From Actinomycetes bacterium (lineage in GTDB: Bacteria > Actinomycetota > Actinomycetes > Mycobacteriales > Mycobacteriaceae): a stretch of 30,927 bases of DNA. Each line of letters begins with the position of its first letter. The first letter of the stretch is position 1. The translations under genes and the position numbers were made by a program. Shown here piece after piece: positions 1-6,354 of this stretch. Location: assembly GCA_023461275.1 (NCBI GenBank), contig JAEYMI010000078.1, positions 1-30,927 of the forward strand, read 5' to 3'. The notes under the pieces were generated by a model. That model was not told the origin of the DNA and did no database searches. It saw only the letters and a program-made list of their open reading frames with translations.

Positions 1-112
1 CTAGCCCCACCGTGCTGACACGTCGAGATCAAGCCCCTGGGGCAGATACACCTGGAGTCCCACACGGTGGAGCTAGAACCAGCATCTCAGCTGATACCAG
101 ACCAGCAATCAC
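1..112. other. Contig edge, no gene recognised
   Basis: No convincing coding frame is visible; open frames on both strands here lack family similarity and a credible ribosome site. The stretch is less GC-rich than the rest of the window. It ends where the dispersed GATACAC...ACTCGACCAGC repeat begins. It may be ordinary intergenic DNA or contig-edge sequence. Confidence 0.4.
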
Positions 113-195
113 TATTAGAGATACACCACTCGTACCTCGCGACACTCGACCAGCGGGCGGGGCCCATCCCTCGCGACACTCGACCAGCGGGCGGG
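113..195 (+). repeat. Dispersed intergenic repeat, partly duplicated
   Basis: The segment carries GAGATACACCACTCG followed by CTCGCGACACTCGACCAGCG, and the second half is repeated at once (about 143-168 and 170-195). The same family (GTCTCGATAC...ACTCGACCAGC) occurs at 1861-1907, 7598-7703, 16197-16243 and 20064-20166, always between genes. This copy lies directly upstream of the palindrome at 239-308, an arrangement repeated at 1861-2025. Confidence 0.75.
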
Positions 196-238
196 GTTCG
201 GGCAGCAGAAGGCAAGCGGTACAACGTAACCCGTCGAA

Positions 239-308
239 ACAGAAACACCCAACCTCGTTAGAAACACTACGCACGCGCAGTGTTTCTGACGAGAATCGGC
301 GTTTCTGT
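239..308. repeat. 70-nt palindromic element, copy A
   Basis: Two 30-nt arms (239-268 and 279-308) flank a 10-nt loop. They are imperfect reverse complements, and the inner AGAAACACT / AGTGTTTCT arms are exact. A second copy with the same architecture is at 1956-2025. The GTG at position 280, which would extend the arsR frame upstream, lies inside this element and recurs in the second copy, so it is unlikely to be a start codon. Confidence 0.8.
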
Positions 309-357
309 CCGGCGGCCGCGCACTGTCGGCACCGGACCGTGCACAGTCAGCTCCCGC

Positions 358-387
358 TTGACGCGACCCCGGCCACTCCTTCACTAT
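358..387 (+). promoter_or_regulatory. Putative promoter of the arsR-CDF operon
   Basis: TTGACG (358-363) and CACTAT (382-387) are separated by 18 bp and resemble sigma-70 type -35 and -10 boxes. The predicted transcription start falls at about 394-395, where the protein is expected to begin, so a leaderless mRNA is plausible. The -10 box overlaps the operator-like inverted repeat. Confidence 0.45.
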
Positions 388-406
388 CTACGTAGGTACG
401 CAGATA
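385..406. promoter_or_regulatory. ArsR/SmtB-type operator
   Basis: TATCTACGTA and TACGCAGATA form an inverted repeat with 10-nt arms, one mismatch and a GG centre. This resembles the 12-2-12 operators bound by SmtB/CzrA-type metal sensors. It overlaps the putative -10 box and the predicted transcription start, where a bound repressor would block transcription of both genes until metal releases it. Confidence 0.65.
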
Positions 407-786
407 AAGAGCCTGCTGCGGGACTTGACGATGACCAGGTCGCGCTGGCTGTCGAGGTGTTCCGAATGCTCGCCGACGCCACGCGGATTCGGCTGTTGTG
501 GGCGCTGACCGCAGGCGAACTGTCTGTCACACGATTGGCCGAGGAGGTCGGCAAACCGGCCGCATCGGTCTCGCAGCATCTCGCAAAGCTGCGTATGTCC
601 CGGCTCGTGCGCACTCGACGCGACGGCACGTCGATTCTCTACAGCCTGGAGAACGAGCACGTTCGAAGCCTCGTCGTCGACGCCATCCACAACGCCGAAC
701 ATGCCGGACCGGGAGTTCCGGCGCATCACCGCGACGACGCCGACGTCCGCGCGATGACCGACAACAAACAGAAGTCGCGACGATGA
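394..786 (+). CDS. ArsR/SmtB-family metal-sensing repressor
   Basis: This is a winged-helix repressor of about 130 residues, expected to repress its own operon until it binds a metal ion. The recognition helix region is seen as VGKPAASVSQHLAKLRMSRL, followed by the wing TRRDGTSILYSL. The C-terminal helix, NEHVRSLVVDAIHNAEH, resembles the alpha-5 metal site of CzrA/NmtR but keeps only part of the ligand set: two His match, Asn replaces the first Asp, and a His is shifted by one. The stop overlaps the CDF gene start as ATGA, so the two are translationally coupled. The start is a problem. The expected N-terminus (YADKEP...) follows an AGG codon at 394-396; the only canonical in-frame starts upstream are TTG 358, which looks like a -35 box, and GTG 280, inside a repeat. 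Confidence 0.85.
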   Translation, partial: RYADKEPAAGLDDDQVALAVEVFRMLADATRIRLLWALTAGELSVTRLAEEVGKPAASVSQHLAKLRMSRLVRTRRDGTSILYSLENEHVRSLVVDAIHNAEHAGPGVPAHHRDDADVRAMTDNKQKSRR

Positions 787-1784
787 GCAGACACAATCAC
801 CACCACGATCACCATCACGATCAGCAGCACAGCCACGCGCATTCGAGTGGTTTCCGGGAAGCGTTGCGCGAGTTCTTCGTTCCCCATTCACACGACGCCG
901 CAGACAGTGTCGACGACGTCCTGGAGACCAACCGGATCGGTATCCGTGCGGTCAAGATCAGCCTGGTGGCGCTCGTCATCACCGCCGCCTTTCAGGTGGC
1001 TATCGTCATCATCTCCGGTTCGGTGGCGCTGACCGCCGACACCGTGCACAACTTCTCCGACGCGTTGACCGCAGTCCCGTTGTGGACCGCATTTGCGCTC
1101 GGTACCCGCGCCGCGACCAAGCGATATACCTACGGCTTCGGCAGGGCGGAGGATCTTGCCGGGCTCTTCGTCGTCGCGATGATCACCTTGTCCGCAATTG
1201 TCGCCGGGTACGAGGCCATTGCCCGGTTGATCCATCCTCGCGCGATCGACAACCTGTGGTGGGTGGCCGCCGCCGGCGTCGTCGGCTTCATCGGCAACGA
1301 GTTGGTGGCCGTCTACCGCATCCGCGTCGGTCGTCGAATCGGTTCGGCCGCACTCATCGCCGACGGTCTGCATGCCCGCACCGACGGCCTGACGTCGCTG
1401 GCAGTGGTCGTCGGTGCCGGTGGCGTGGCGGCGGGATTCCCGCTCGCCGACCCGATAGTCGGCCTCCTCATCACTGCCGCGATCCTCTCCGTGTTGTGGG
1501 TTGCTGCACGAAATGTGTTCCGCCGCTTGATGGATGGCGTAGAGCCGCAGACCGTGACCAGAGCCGAACAAATCCTGGCCGATCAACCGGGCGTCATCGA
1601 CGTGCACAGTATCCGGCTCCGGTGGATCGGACACCACCTCCACGCCGACGCCGAACTCGACGTCAACCCCGACGTCACGCTCGCCGATGCCCACCGGATC
1701 TCCCACGACGCCGAACACGAGCTCATCGCCGGCATCCCGAAGCTATCCGGGGCTCTGATCCACGCCTACCCGGCACATCCCTGA
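783..1784 (+). CDS. Cation diffusion facilitator (CDF) metal exporter
   Basis: This 333-residue membrane transporter should export Zn2+ or a related divalent metal in exchange for protons. The N-terminus is His-rich (about residues 4-20), a common cytosolic metal-gathering tail. Transmembrane helices follow from about residue 55. Helix 2 carries HxxxD (H89, D93) and helix 5 carries HxxxD (H197, D201), together the zinc site of ZitB/CzcD-type carriers. The C-terminal ~80 residues form the usual cytosolic ferredoxin-like domain. The ATG is chosen because it forms an ATGA overlap with the arsR stop; the frame is open further upstream, but only antiparallel to real coding sequence. Regulation is probably derepression by metal through the neighbouring ArsR protein. 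Confidence 0.93.
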   Translation: MSRHNHHHDHHHDQQHSHAHSSGFREALREFFVPHSHDAADSVDDVLETNRIGIRAVKISLVALVITAAFQVAIVIISGSVALTADTVHNFSDALTAVPLWTAFALGTRAATKRYTYGFGRAEDLAGLFVVAMITLSAIVAGYEAIARLIHPRAIDNLWWVAAAGVVGFIGNELVAVYRIRVGRRIGSAALIADGLHARTDGLTSLAVVVGAGGVAAGFPLADPIVGLLITAAILSVLWVAARNVFRRLMDGVEPQTVTRAEQILADQPGVIDVHSIRLRWIGHHLHADAELDVNPDVTLADAHRISHDAEHELIAGIPKLSGALIHAYPAHP

Positions 1785-1860
1785 GCCCAGTCGACGTCCA
1801 AACGTGCCCAGTCGACCAAAAGTACTGTGCCGCTGGCTCATTGCCGTCGCGCTGAGCCGG

Positions 1861-1907
1861 GTCTCGATACACCACTCGTTCCTCGCGGCACTCGACCAGC
1901 GGCGGGG
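1861..1907 (+). repeat. Dispersed intergenic repeat, second copy of composite element
   Basis: GTCTCGATACACCACTCG is followed by TCGCGGCACTCGACCAGCGG. As at 113-195, it is followed after a short spacer by the 70-nt palindrome (1956-2025) in the same orientation. The two composite copies bracket the arsR-CDF pair as direct repeats. Confidence 0.75.
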
Positions 1908-1955
1908 CGTCGCTCGAACCCGCAAACTGCTGGGGGCGCAACGTGACCCGCCGAG

Positions 1956-2025
1956 ACAGAAACCCCCCATCTCGCCAGAAACACTGCGCACGCGGAGTGT
2001 TTCTGACGAGAGTCGGTGTTTTTGT
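1956..2025. repeat. 70-nt palindromic element, copy B
   Basis: The arms are 1956-1985 and 1996-2025, with a 10-nt loop. CAGAAACACT / AGTGTTTCTG at the base of the loop is exact and the outer parts are imperfect. Most positions match the copy at 239-308, including the nested AGAAACAC motifs and the loop GC(A)CGCG. It could act as a hairpin at the end of the CDF transcript or as a small mobile element. Confidence 0.8.
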
Positions 2026-2058
2026 CCGCGAGCTGTGCCCAGTCGACGCGGGCAGGCC

Positions 2059-2493
2059 TCACACCAAGCCGACCTCGGACAGGTAGTCCATCAGCAGCGG
2101 CGTTATCGGCATGCCGGCCATCTCCGCGGGCGTGAACCACCCGACGTCTGCCGCGTCACTTCCCGCCACCGGAACCCCCGCGACCGAACCCTCCGACGCC
2201 GACGCCGACCCACCGTCGACGTGCGCGAGGAAATCATGAACCTCAAAGACGATGTCGCCGTGCGGAATATCAACCACCCAGGCCTCGTCGTCGACGACGA
2301 CCCGCAGCCCAGTCTCCTCGACGACCTCGCGGACCACCGCCTCGACGAGCGTCTCCCCCGCTTCCACCTTGCCGCCGGGCACACTCCACAACCCTGCCTG
2401 GGGTTCGTTGCCGCGCAGTACCAACAGGATTCGGCCGGCATCGTCGACGATGACCGCACCGACGCCGAGGATGCGTCGCGGCTCGGGCGTCAC
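2059..2493 (-). CDS. Nudix hydrolase
   Basis: This 144-residue cytosolic protein has a complete Nudix box: G41, E47, R55-E56, E59-E60 and G62, matching GX5EX7REUXEEXGU. Nudix enzymes hydrolyse nucleoside diphosphates linked to another group, using Mg2+ held by the REXXEE glutamates. The substrate cannot be read from sequence; MutT-like nucleotide sanitation is one possibility. It is the last gene of a minus-strand run, a few bases downstream of the RDD gene (end 2501), so the two are probably co-transcribed. Confidence 0.9.
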   Translation of the reverse strand: MTPEPRRILGVGAVIVDDAGRILLVLRGNEPQAGLWSVPGGKVEAGETLVEAVVREVVEETGLRVVVDDEAWVVDIPHGDIVFEVHDFLAHVDGGSASASEGSVAGVPVAGSDAADVGWFTPAEMAGMPITPLLMDYLSEVGLV

Positions 2494-2500
2494 GTCCGCC

Positions 2501-2998
2501 TCACACTTTGCGCGAGTAGACCACGCGGGTGCCCAGAAAGATATCCGGCACCGACCGACGACGCAGATCGACTGCAGCCCAAAGCAATCCGATGGGTACG
2601 AACGTGTAGAACACGGCTCGAGCGAGAGCGATCGCCGGACGCATCGGGTCCCGCTTGCGGCCGCGTACCCGCAACCCCATCACGACGCAGCCCAGCGTGC
2701 GCCCCGAAATCGCCCAGCACAGCGCGTTGTAGGCGATCGATACGACGATGAAACCGGTTGCGGTGAAGAAGAATCCCAGCGAGGGGAACCGGAAGTCGGT
2801 GGTGATGAGCACCTGCACCAGGGCGAGACCGAGGTAGGCGCCCGCCAGCAATGTCCACACCGCACCGACGTCAATGGCCGCGGCGATCCCCCGGCTGACC
2901 ACCCCGGCAGTCTTGTCACTGTCGGTCACCACATGCGGCGGGCGATAAATCTCGGGTGTCTCGCCGGCCGCCGACGACTCACTCACCGTCGGCCCCAT
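2501..2998 (-). CDS. RDD-family membrane protein
   Basis: This small membrane protein has about 165 residues. After an acidic N-terminal stretch comes the family signature region (GVVSRGIAAAIDVGAVW) with hydrophobic helices. A second helix region, FTATGFIVVSIAYNALCWAI, leads into SGRTLGCVVMGLRV, the conserved segment of RDD proteins. The RDD family has no single established function; members have been linked to ion transport. ATG 2998 overlaps the end of the upstream gene by 20 bp. A GTG at 2986, overlapping that gene's stop region, is an alternative start. Either way the gene is tightly coupled to its upstream neighbour. Confidence 0.85.
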   Translation of the reverse strand: MGPTVSESSAAGETPEIYRPPHVVTDSDKTAGVVSRGIAAAIDVGAVWTLLAGAYLGLALVQVLITTDFRFPSLGFFFTATGFIVVSIAYNALCWAISGRTLGCVVMGLRVRGRKRDPMRPAIALARAVFYTFVPIGLLWAAVDLRRRSVPDIFLGTRVVYSRKV

Positions 2999-3695
2999 TG
3001 ACGGGCCCGGCCCCATCCAGAGGCAGGTCGACCCGACGCCGCAGCACCCGGTTGACCATGTTGGCCACCACGTCGTCGGCGCGTTCACCGCTGCTCCGGA
3101 CATCGGTCATCACATCGGCGGTCACCGATGAACTGGCGTCGCGGATGATGTCGGTGAGGTCGACGCCGTCGATGATGTCGTTGGCCAGCGCGATCATGTC
3201 CACCCGGTCGAGGATCGCCTCGATGTCGAGTTTCGCGGCCACTGCGTCGAGGTCGACCCGATTGACGGCGGCATCGAGATCGACCAGCGCGACGGCGGCG
3301 TCGAGGTCCACCTGCTCGGCGATCACCTTGTCGAGGTCGACGCGGGCGATGATCGGGTCGACGTCGACGCCGGCTGCGATCGCGTCGAGGTCGACGTTGT
3401 CGCGCACCAACGACGTCAGATCGAGTTCGGTGACGATGACGGTGACCACGCGAGCCGCGATGGCCTTGGTGAGGTCGACCAGACCCGGGAGTGATTTGGC
3501 GATGAACTCGTCTCCCTCGCCCACCACGCGCTCGATGCCGCGGCGGCCCAGCGGGCCGATCACCGGGAGCCGCAACGCGAGACCCGCACCGGCCCCGGCA
3601 ACTCCGAGCGCACCACGGGCAACACGCGCGGCCACCACCGCGGTGCCGACTGCGCCGGCCACCACGGTCGACGCACCGTCACGCTCCACGTTCAC
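2979..3695 (-). CDS. Nine-residue VDLD-repeat protein, function unknown
   Basis: I do not recognise a characterised family. The 238-residue protein has an Ala/Gly/Val-rich N-terminal half (residues 10-45) that could associate with the membrane. Residues 91-186 are about ten units of a repeat with period close to nine: VDLDAIAAG, VDVDPIIAR, VDLDAAVAL, VDLDAVAAK and similar. Two units are 10 long and one is 13. The regular V-D-[LVI]-D pattern suggests a solenoid or an amphipathic array. A basic patch near residue 220 and a polar tail follow. It overlaps the RDD membrane protein gene downstream, which suggests joint function. The GTG start is supported by a TAGTAT box just upstream. Confidence 0.75.
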   Translation of the reverse strand: MNVERDGASTVVAGAVGTAVVAARVARGALGVAGAGAGLALRLPVIGPLGRRGIERVVGEGDEFIAKSLPGLVDLTKAIAARVVTVIVTELDLTSLVRDNVDLDAIAAGVDVDPIIARVDLDKVIAEQVDLDAAVALVDLDAAVNRVDLDAVAAKLDIEAILDRVDMIALANDIIDGVDLTDIIRDASSSVTADVMTDVRSSGERADDVVANMVNRVLRRRVDLPLDGAGPVNGADGE

Positions 3696-3701
3696 CCCTG
3701 A

Positions 3702-3707
3702 ATACTA
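3702..3707 (-). promoter_or_regulatory. -10 box for a probably leaderless transcript
   Basis: TAGTAT on the minus strand lies six bases before the GTG start at 3695. That is the spacing expected if transcription begins at the start codon itself, as is common for actinobacterial leaderless mRNAs. No good -35 box is visible. Confidence 0.4.
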
Positions 3708-3746
3708 GACGTGCACTATCAGCCACCGCCGCAAACCAACGGGATG

Positions 3747-3798
3747 ACGAAAAGTACCAACACGTCCCGAAAAGCACGAACGGGGTCCCGAAAAGCAC
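3747..3798 (-). repeat. Short tandem GTGCTTTTCGGGAC repeat
   Basis: On the minus strand GTGCTTTTCGGGAC occurs twice and a degenerate third unit (GTACTTTTCGTC) follows, with a spacing of 20-21 bases. The first unit is also the U-rich tail of the sucCD terminator. A related GTACTTTTGGTCGACTGGG occurs at about 1806-1824. Confidence 0.6.
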
Positions 3799-3842
3799 TG
3801 TGCCGTAGATCTGGTCGTCATCGACGACCAGACCTACGGCAC
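3788..3842 (-). terminator. Intrinsic terminator of sucCD
   Basis: A 20-bp stem (3800-3819 with 3823-3842) with one mismatch and a 3-base loop is followed, reading the minus strand, by AGTGCTTTTCGG. It begins 24 bases after the sucD stop. The stem is long for an intrinsic terminator and would also fold in transcripts coming from the other direction. Confidence 0.85.
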
Positions 3843-3865
3843 TAATGCAGTGAGCTTGAAAGAAC

Positions 3866-4768
3866 TCAGAGGTTCTCGTAGAGCTCCCGAGCCAGCTTGG
3901 CGGTCTCGCTCGGCGTCTTGCCGACCTTGACCCCGGCAGCCTCGAGGGCTTCCTTCTTCGCCTGGGCGGTGCCCGAGCTGCCGGACACGATCGCGCCGGC
4001 GTGGCCCATCGTCTTGCCCTCCGGCGCGGTGAAGCCCGCGACGTAGCCGACGACCGGCTTGGAGACGTTGGCCTTGATGTAATCGGCGGCACGCTCTTCG
4101 GCGTCGCCACCGATCTCACCGATCATCACGATGACCTTGGTCTCCGGGTCCTTCTCGAAGGCCTCGATGGCGTCGATGTGGGTGGTGCCGATGACCGGGT
4201 CGCCGCCGATGCCGATGGCGGTGGAGAAACCGAGGTCACGCAGCTCGTACATCATCTGGTAGGTCAGCGTGCCCGACTTGGAGACCAGACCGATCGGGCC
4301 CTTGCCGGTGATGTTGGCCGGCGTGATGCCCACCAACGATTCCTCCGGCGTGATGATGCCCGGGCAGTTCGGACCGATGATCCGCGTCTTGTTGCCCTTG
4401 TCCACGTTGTAGGCCCACGCATAAGCGCTGTCCTGCACCGGGATTCCCTCGGTGATGACCACCAGCAGCGGGATCTCGGCGTCGATGGCCTCGATGATGG
4501 CGTCCTTGGCGAACTTCGGCGGGACGAAGGCGATCGAGGTGTCGGCCCCGGTCTCCTTGATGGCCTCGGCGACGCTGCCGAACACCGGCAGTTCGACGTC
4601 GGAGCCGTCCTTGGCGGTGTGCGAGACGGTGGTGCCCGCCTTACGCGCGTTGACGCCGCCGACGATGTTGGAGCCCGCCTTGAGCATCAGTGCGGTGTGC
4701 TTGGTGCCCTCACCGCCGGTGATGCCCTGCACGATGATCTTGTTGTCTTTGTTCAGGAAAATCGACAT
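3866..4768 (-). CDS. Succinate-CoA ligase, alpha subunit
   Basis: This is the 300-residue alpha subunit of succinyl-CoA synthetase, which interconverts succinyl-CoA and succinate with nucleotide triphosphate formation in the TCA cycle. The N-terminal CoA-binding domain begins IIVQGITGGEGT. The phosphohistidine site is in KTMGHAGAIVSGSSGTA (H256), and GGDPVIGTTH lies in the ligase domain. The length is normal. It lies 16 bases downstream of sucC with a GAGGGG ribosome site, so the subunits are made from one mRNA that ends at the strong hairpin. Confidence 0.98.
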   Translation of the reverse strand: MSIFLNKDNKIIVQGITGGEGTKHTALMLKAGSNIVGGVNARKAGTTVSHTAKDGSDVELPVFGSVAEAIKETGADTSIAFVPPKFAKDAIIEAIDAEIPLLVVITEGIPVQDSAYAWAYNVDKGNKTRIIGPNCPGIITPEESLVGITPANITGKGPIGLVSKSGTLTYQMMYELRDLGFSTAIGIGGDPVIGTTHIDAIEAFEKDPETKVIVMIGEIGGDAEERAADYIKANVSKPVVGYVAGFTAPEGKTMGHAGAIVSGSSGTAQAKKEALEAAGVKVGKTPSETAKLARELYENL

Positions 4769-4784
4769 TGACTTGAGGTCCCCT

Positions 4785-5948
4785 CTACTTGCTCGCCAGC
4801 TCGGCCGCTTTGTCAGCGCCCGAGTCCATCGTTTCGGCGAGCGTCACCAGCGGGTGATTCGCGTCGGCCAGGATCTTGCGGCCTTCGTCGACCTTGTTGC
4901 CGTCGAGGCGGACCACCAGCGGCTTGGAAGCCGCGTCGCCCAGCGTGTTGAGCGCTCCGACGATGCCGTTGGCGACCGCGTCGCAGGCGGTGATGCCACC
5001 GAAGACGTTGACGAACACGCTCTTGACCTGGTCGTCGCCGAGGATCACGTCGAGTCCGGCGGCCATCACCTCGGCCGAGGCGCCACCACCGATGTCGAGG
5101 AAGTTGGCCGGCTTCACGCCACCGTGATTCTCACCGGCGTAGGCGACGACGTCGAGCGTCGACATGACCAGACCGGCACCGTTGCCGATGATGCCGACCT
5201 CGCCGTCGAGCTTGACGTAGTTGAGGTCGTTCTCCTTGGCCTTGAGTTCCAGCGGATCGGTCGCATCCTTGTCCTGGAAATCGTCGTGATCGGGATGCCG
5301 GAAGTCGGCGTTCTCGTCGAGGGTGACCTTGCCGTCGAGGGCGAGGATCTGATCGTCGGGCGTGCGCACCAGCGGGTTGACCTCCACCAGGGTGGCGTCC
5401 TCGCCGACGAACACCTCCCAGAGCTTCTGGATGGTCACGGCCGCGGCGTCGAGCACCTCGGCGGGCAACTTGCCCTTCTCGGCGATCTCACGCGCGAGCG
5501 CGAGGTCGACTCCGGTCACCGCGTCGACGGGAACCTTGGCGAGCGCGTCCGGGTTCTCCTCGGCGGTCACCTCGATCTCCACGCCACCCTCAACCGAGCA
5601 CATCGCCAGGTAGGTGCGGTTGGCGCGGTCGAGCAGGAAGGAGATGTAGTACTCCTCCGCGATGTCACTCGCCTCGGCGACAAGCAACTTCTTGACGATG
5701 TGGCCCTTGATGTCGAGGCCCAAGATGTTCTCAGCGTTTGACTGCGCGTCGTCAGGGGTGGGGGCGTACTTCACGCCACCCGCCTTACCACGTCCACCGA
5801 CCTTGACCTGAGCCTTGATCATCACGGGCTTGCCGATTTCCTCGGCGATCGTCCGTGCGTCTGCGGCATTGTCGGTCACCCGCCCGGGTGTGGAGGGAAC
5901 CCCATGCTTGGCGAACAGTTCCTTCGCCTGGTATTCGAAGAGATCCAT
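4785..5948 (-). CDS. Succinate-CoA ligase, beta subunit
   Basis: This is the 387-residue ATP-grasp beta subunit that binds the nucleotide and succinate and pairs with SucD. The start MDLFEYQAKELFAKHGVP is the conserved N-terminus. VGGRGKAGGVK lies in the ATP-grasp fold, and NIFGG-type residues appear as VFVNVFGGITACDAVA near residue 310. The length is normal for the family. It is the first gene of the sucCD operon. GGTGAG upstream of the ATG may serve as ribosome site. Confidence 0.98.
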   Translation of the reverse strand: MDLFEYQAKELFAKHGVPSTPGRVTDNAADARTIAEEIGKPVMIKAQVKVGGRGKAGGVKYAPTPDDAQSNAENILGLDIKGHIVKKLLVAEASDIAEEYYISFLLDRANRTYLAMCSVEGGVEIEVTAEENPDALAKVPVDAVTGVDLALAREIAEKGKLPAEVLDAAAVTIQKLWEVFVGEDATLVEVNPLVRTPDDQILALDGKVTLDENADFRHPDHDDFQDKDATDPLELKAKENDLNYVKLDGEVGIIGNGAGLVMSTLDVVAYAGENHGGVKPANFLDIGGGASAEVMAAGLDVILGDDQVKSVFVNVFGGITACDAVANGIVGALNTLGDAASKPLVVRLDGNKVDEGRKILADANHPLVTLAETMDSGADKAAELASK

Positions 5949-5999
5949 TCAGCTCACCATTTCGTTGGTTTGCCCGCAGGAGTTGGGTGTAACGCGGGC

Positions 6000-6028
6000 C
6001 ATATCGGACTCTAAACCCGCCGGGTAAA
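6000..6028 (-). promoter_or_regulatory. Candidate sucCD promoter
   Basis: On the minus strand TTTACC and GATATG are separated by exactly 17 bp, about 52 bases before the sucC start. The match is moderate. TAGAGT between them is an alternative -10. Confidence 0.35.
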
Positions 6029-6212
6029 CGGTTTGCCGCCGCCTCCAAGTGATGTGCGACAGATCACTCGCTCGGTCAGCGACGAGGCCCTCGATGTGAC
6101 CCCCACAAGCGCCTCCTGCCATGATGTCCGAGGCATCGCGGCAAACGACGGAAGAACCGCGATGCGCGGAAACCAATTGGGAATTCATCACTTTCAACTT
6201 GACTGGAATTTC

Positions 6213-6228
6213 TGTGAGCAAGCTCACA
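6213..6228. promoter_or_regulatory. Crp/GlxR binding site
   Basis: TGTGAGCAAGCTCACA matches the TGTGA-N6-TCACA consensus of cAMP receptor proteins (Crp, GlxR) exactly, with 7-bp arms. It lies between sucC and the M23 peptidase gene, 127 bases before the peptidase start. A weaker half-matching site, TGTGCGACAGATCACT, is at 6053-6068. The rest of the 5949-6354 intergenic stretch contains no gene I can support. Confidence 0.75.
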
Positions 6229-6295
6229 AAGTGACCCCAAAGTTCGGCAGAGGGTTGGACTTGTTGCGACCTGTTCGTTACCGTCGCTGGAGTTG

Positions 6296-6312
6296 GTCAC
6301 AAAAGGATCACA
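6296..6312 (+). promoter_or_regulatory. TCACA direct repeat before the M23 gene
   Basis: GTCACA (6296) and ATCACA (6307) are spaced 11 bases apart, one helical turn. CGTGACC follows in inverted orientation. Direct GTCACA-like repeats are reported targets of the MtrA response regulator, which controls cell-wall hydrolases in relatives. Assignment to MtrA is inference. Confidence 0.3.
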
Positions 6313-6354
6313 GATCGTGACCAAGAGTTCGATAGATGTAACGCAGGAAACGAG

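Noticed and set aside
280..396. An N-terminal extension of the ArsR protein beginning at GTG 280
   Set aside because: The GTG and following codons lie in a repeated palindrome also present at 1956-2025, and the extension would run through the promoter and operator.
4001..5741. Long plus-strand frames opposite sucD and sucC
   Set aside because: sucCD on the minus strand are unambiguous; the opposite frames are third-position GC artefacts.
5949..6354. c-di-AMP (ydaO-type) riboswitch upstream of the M23 peptidase
   Set aside because: Such riboswitches precede some actinobacterial wall hydrolases, but the conserved core motifs were not found by eye.
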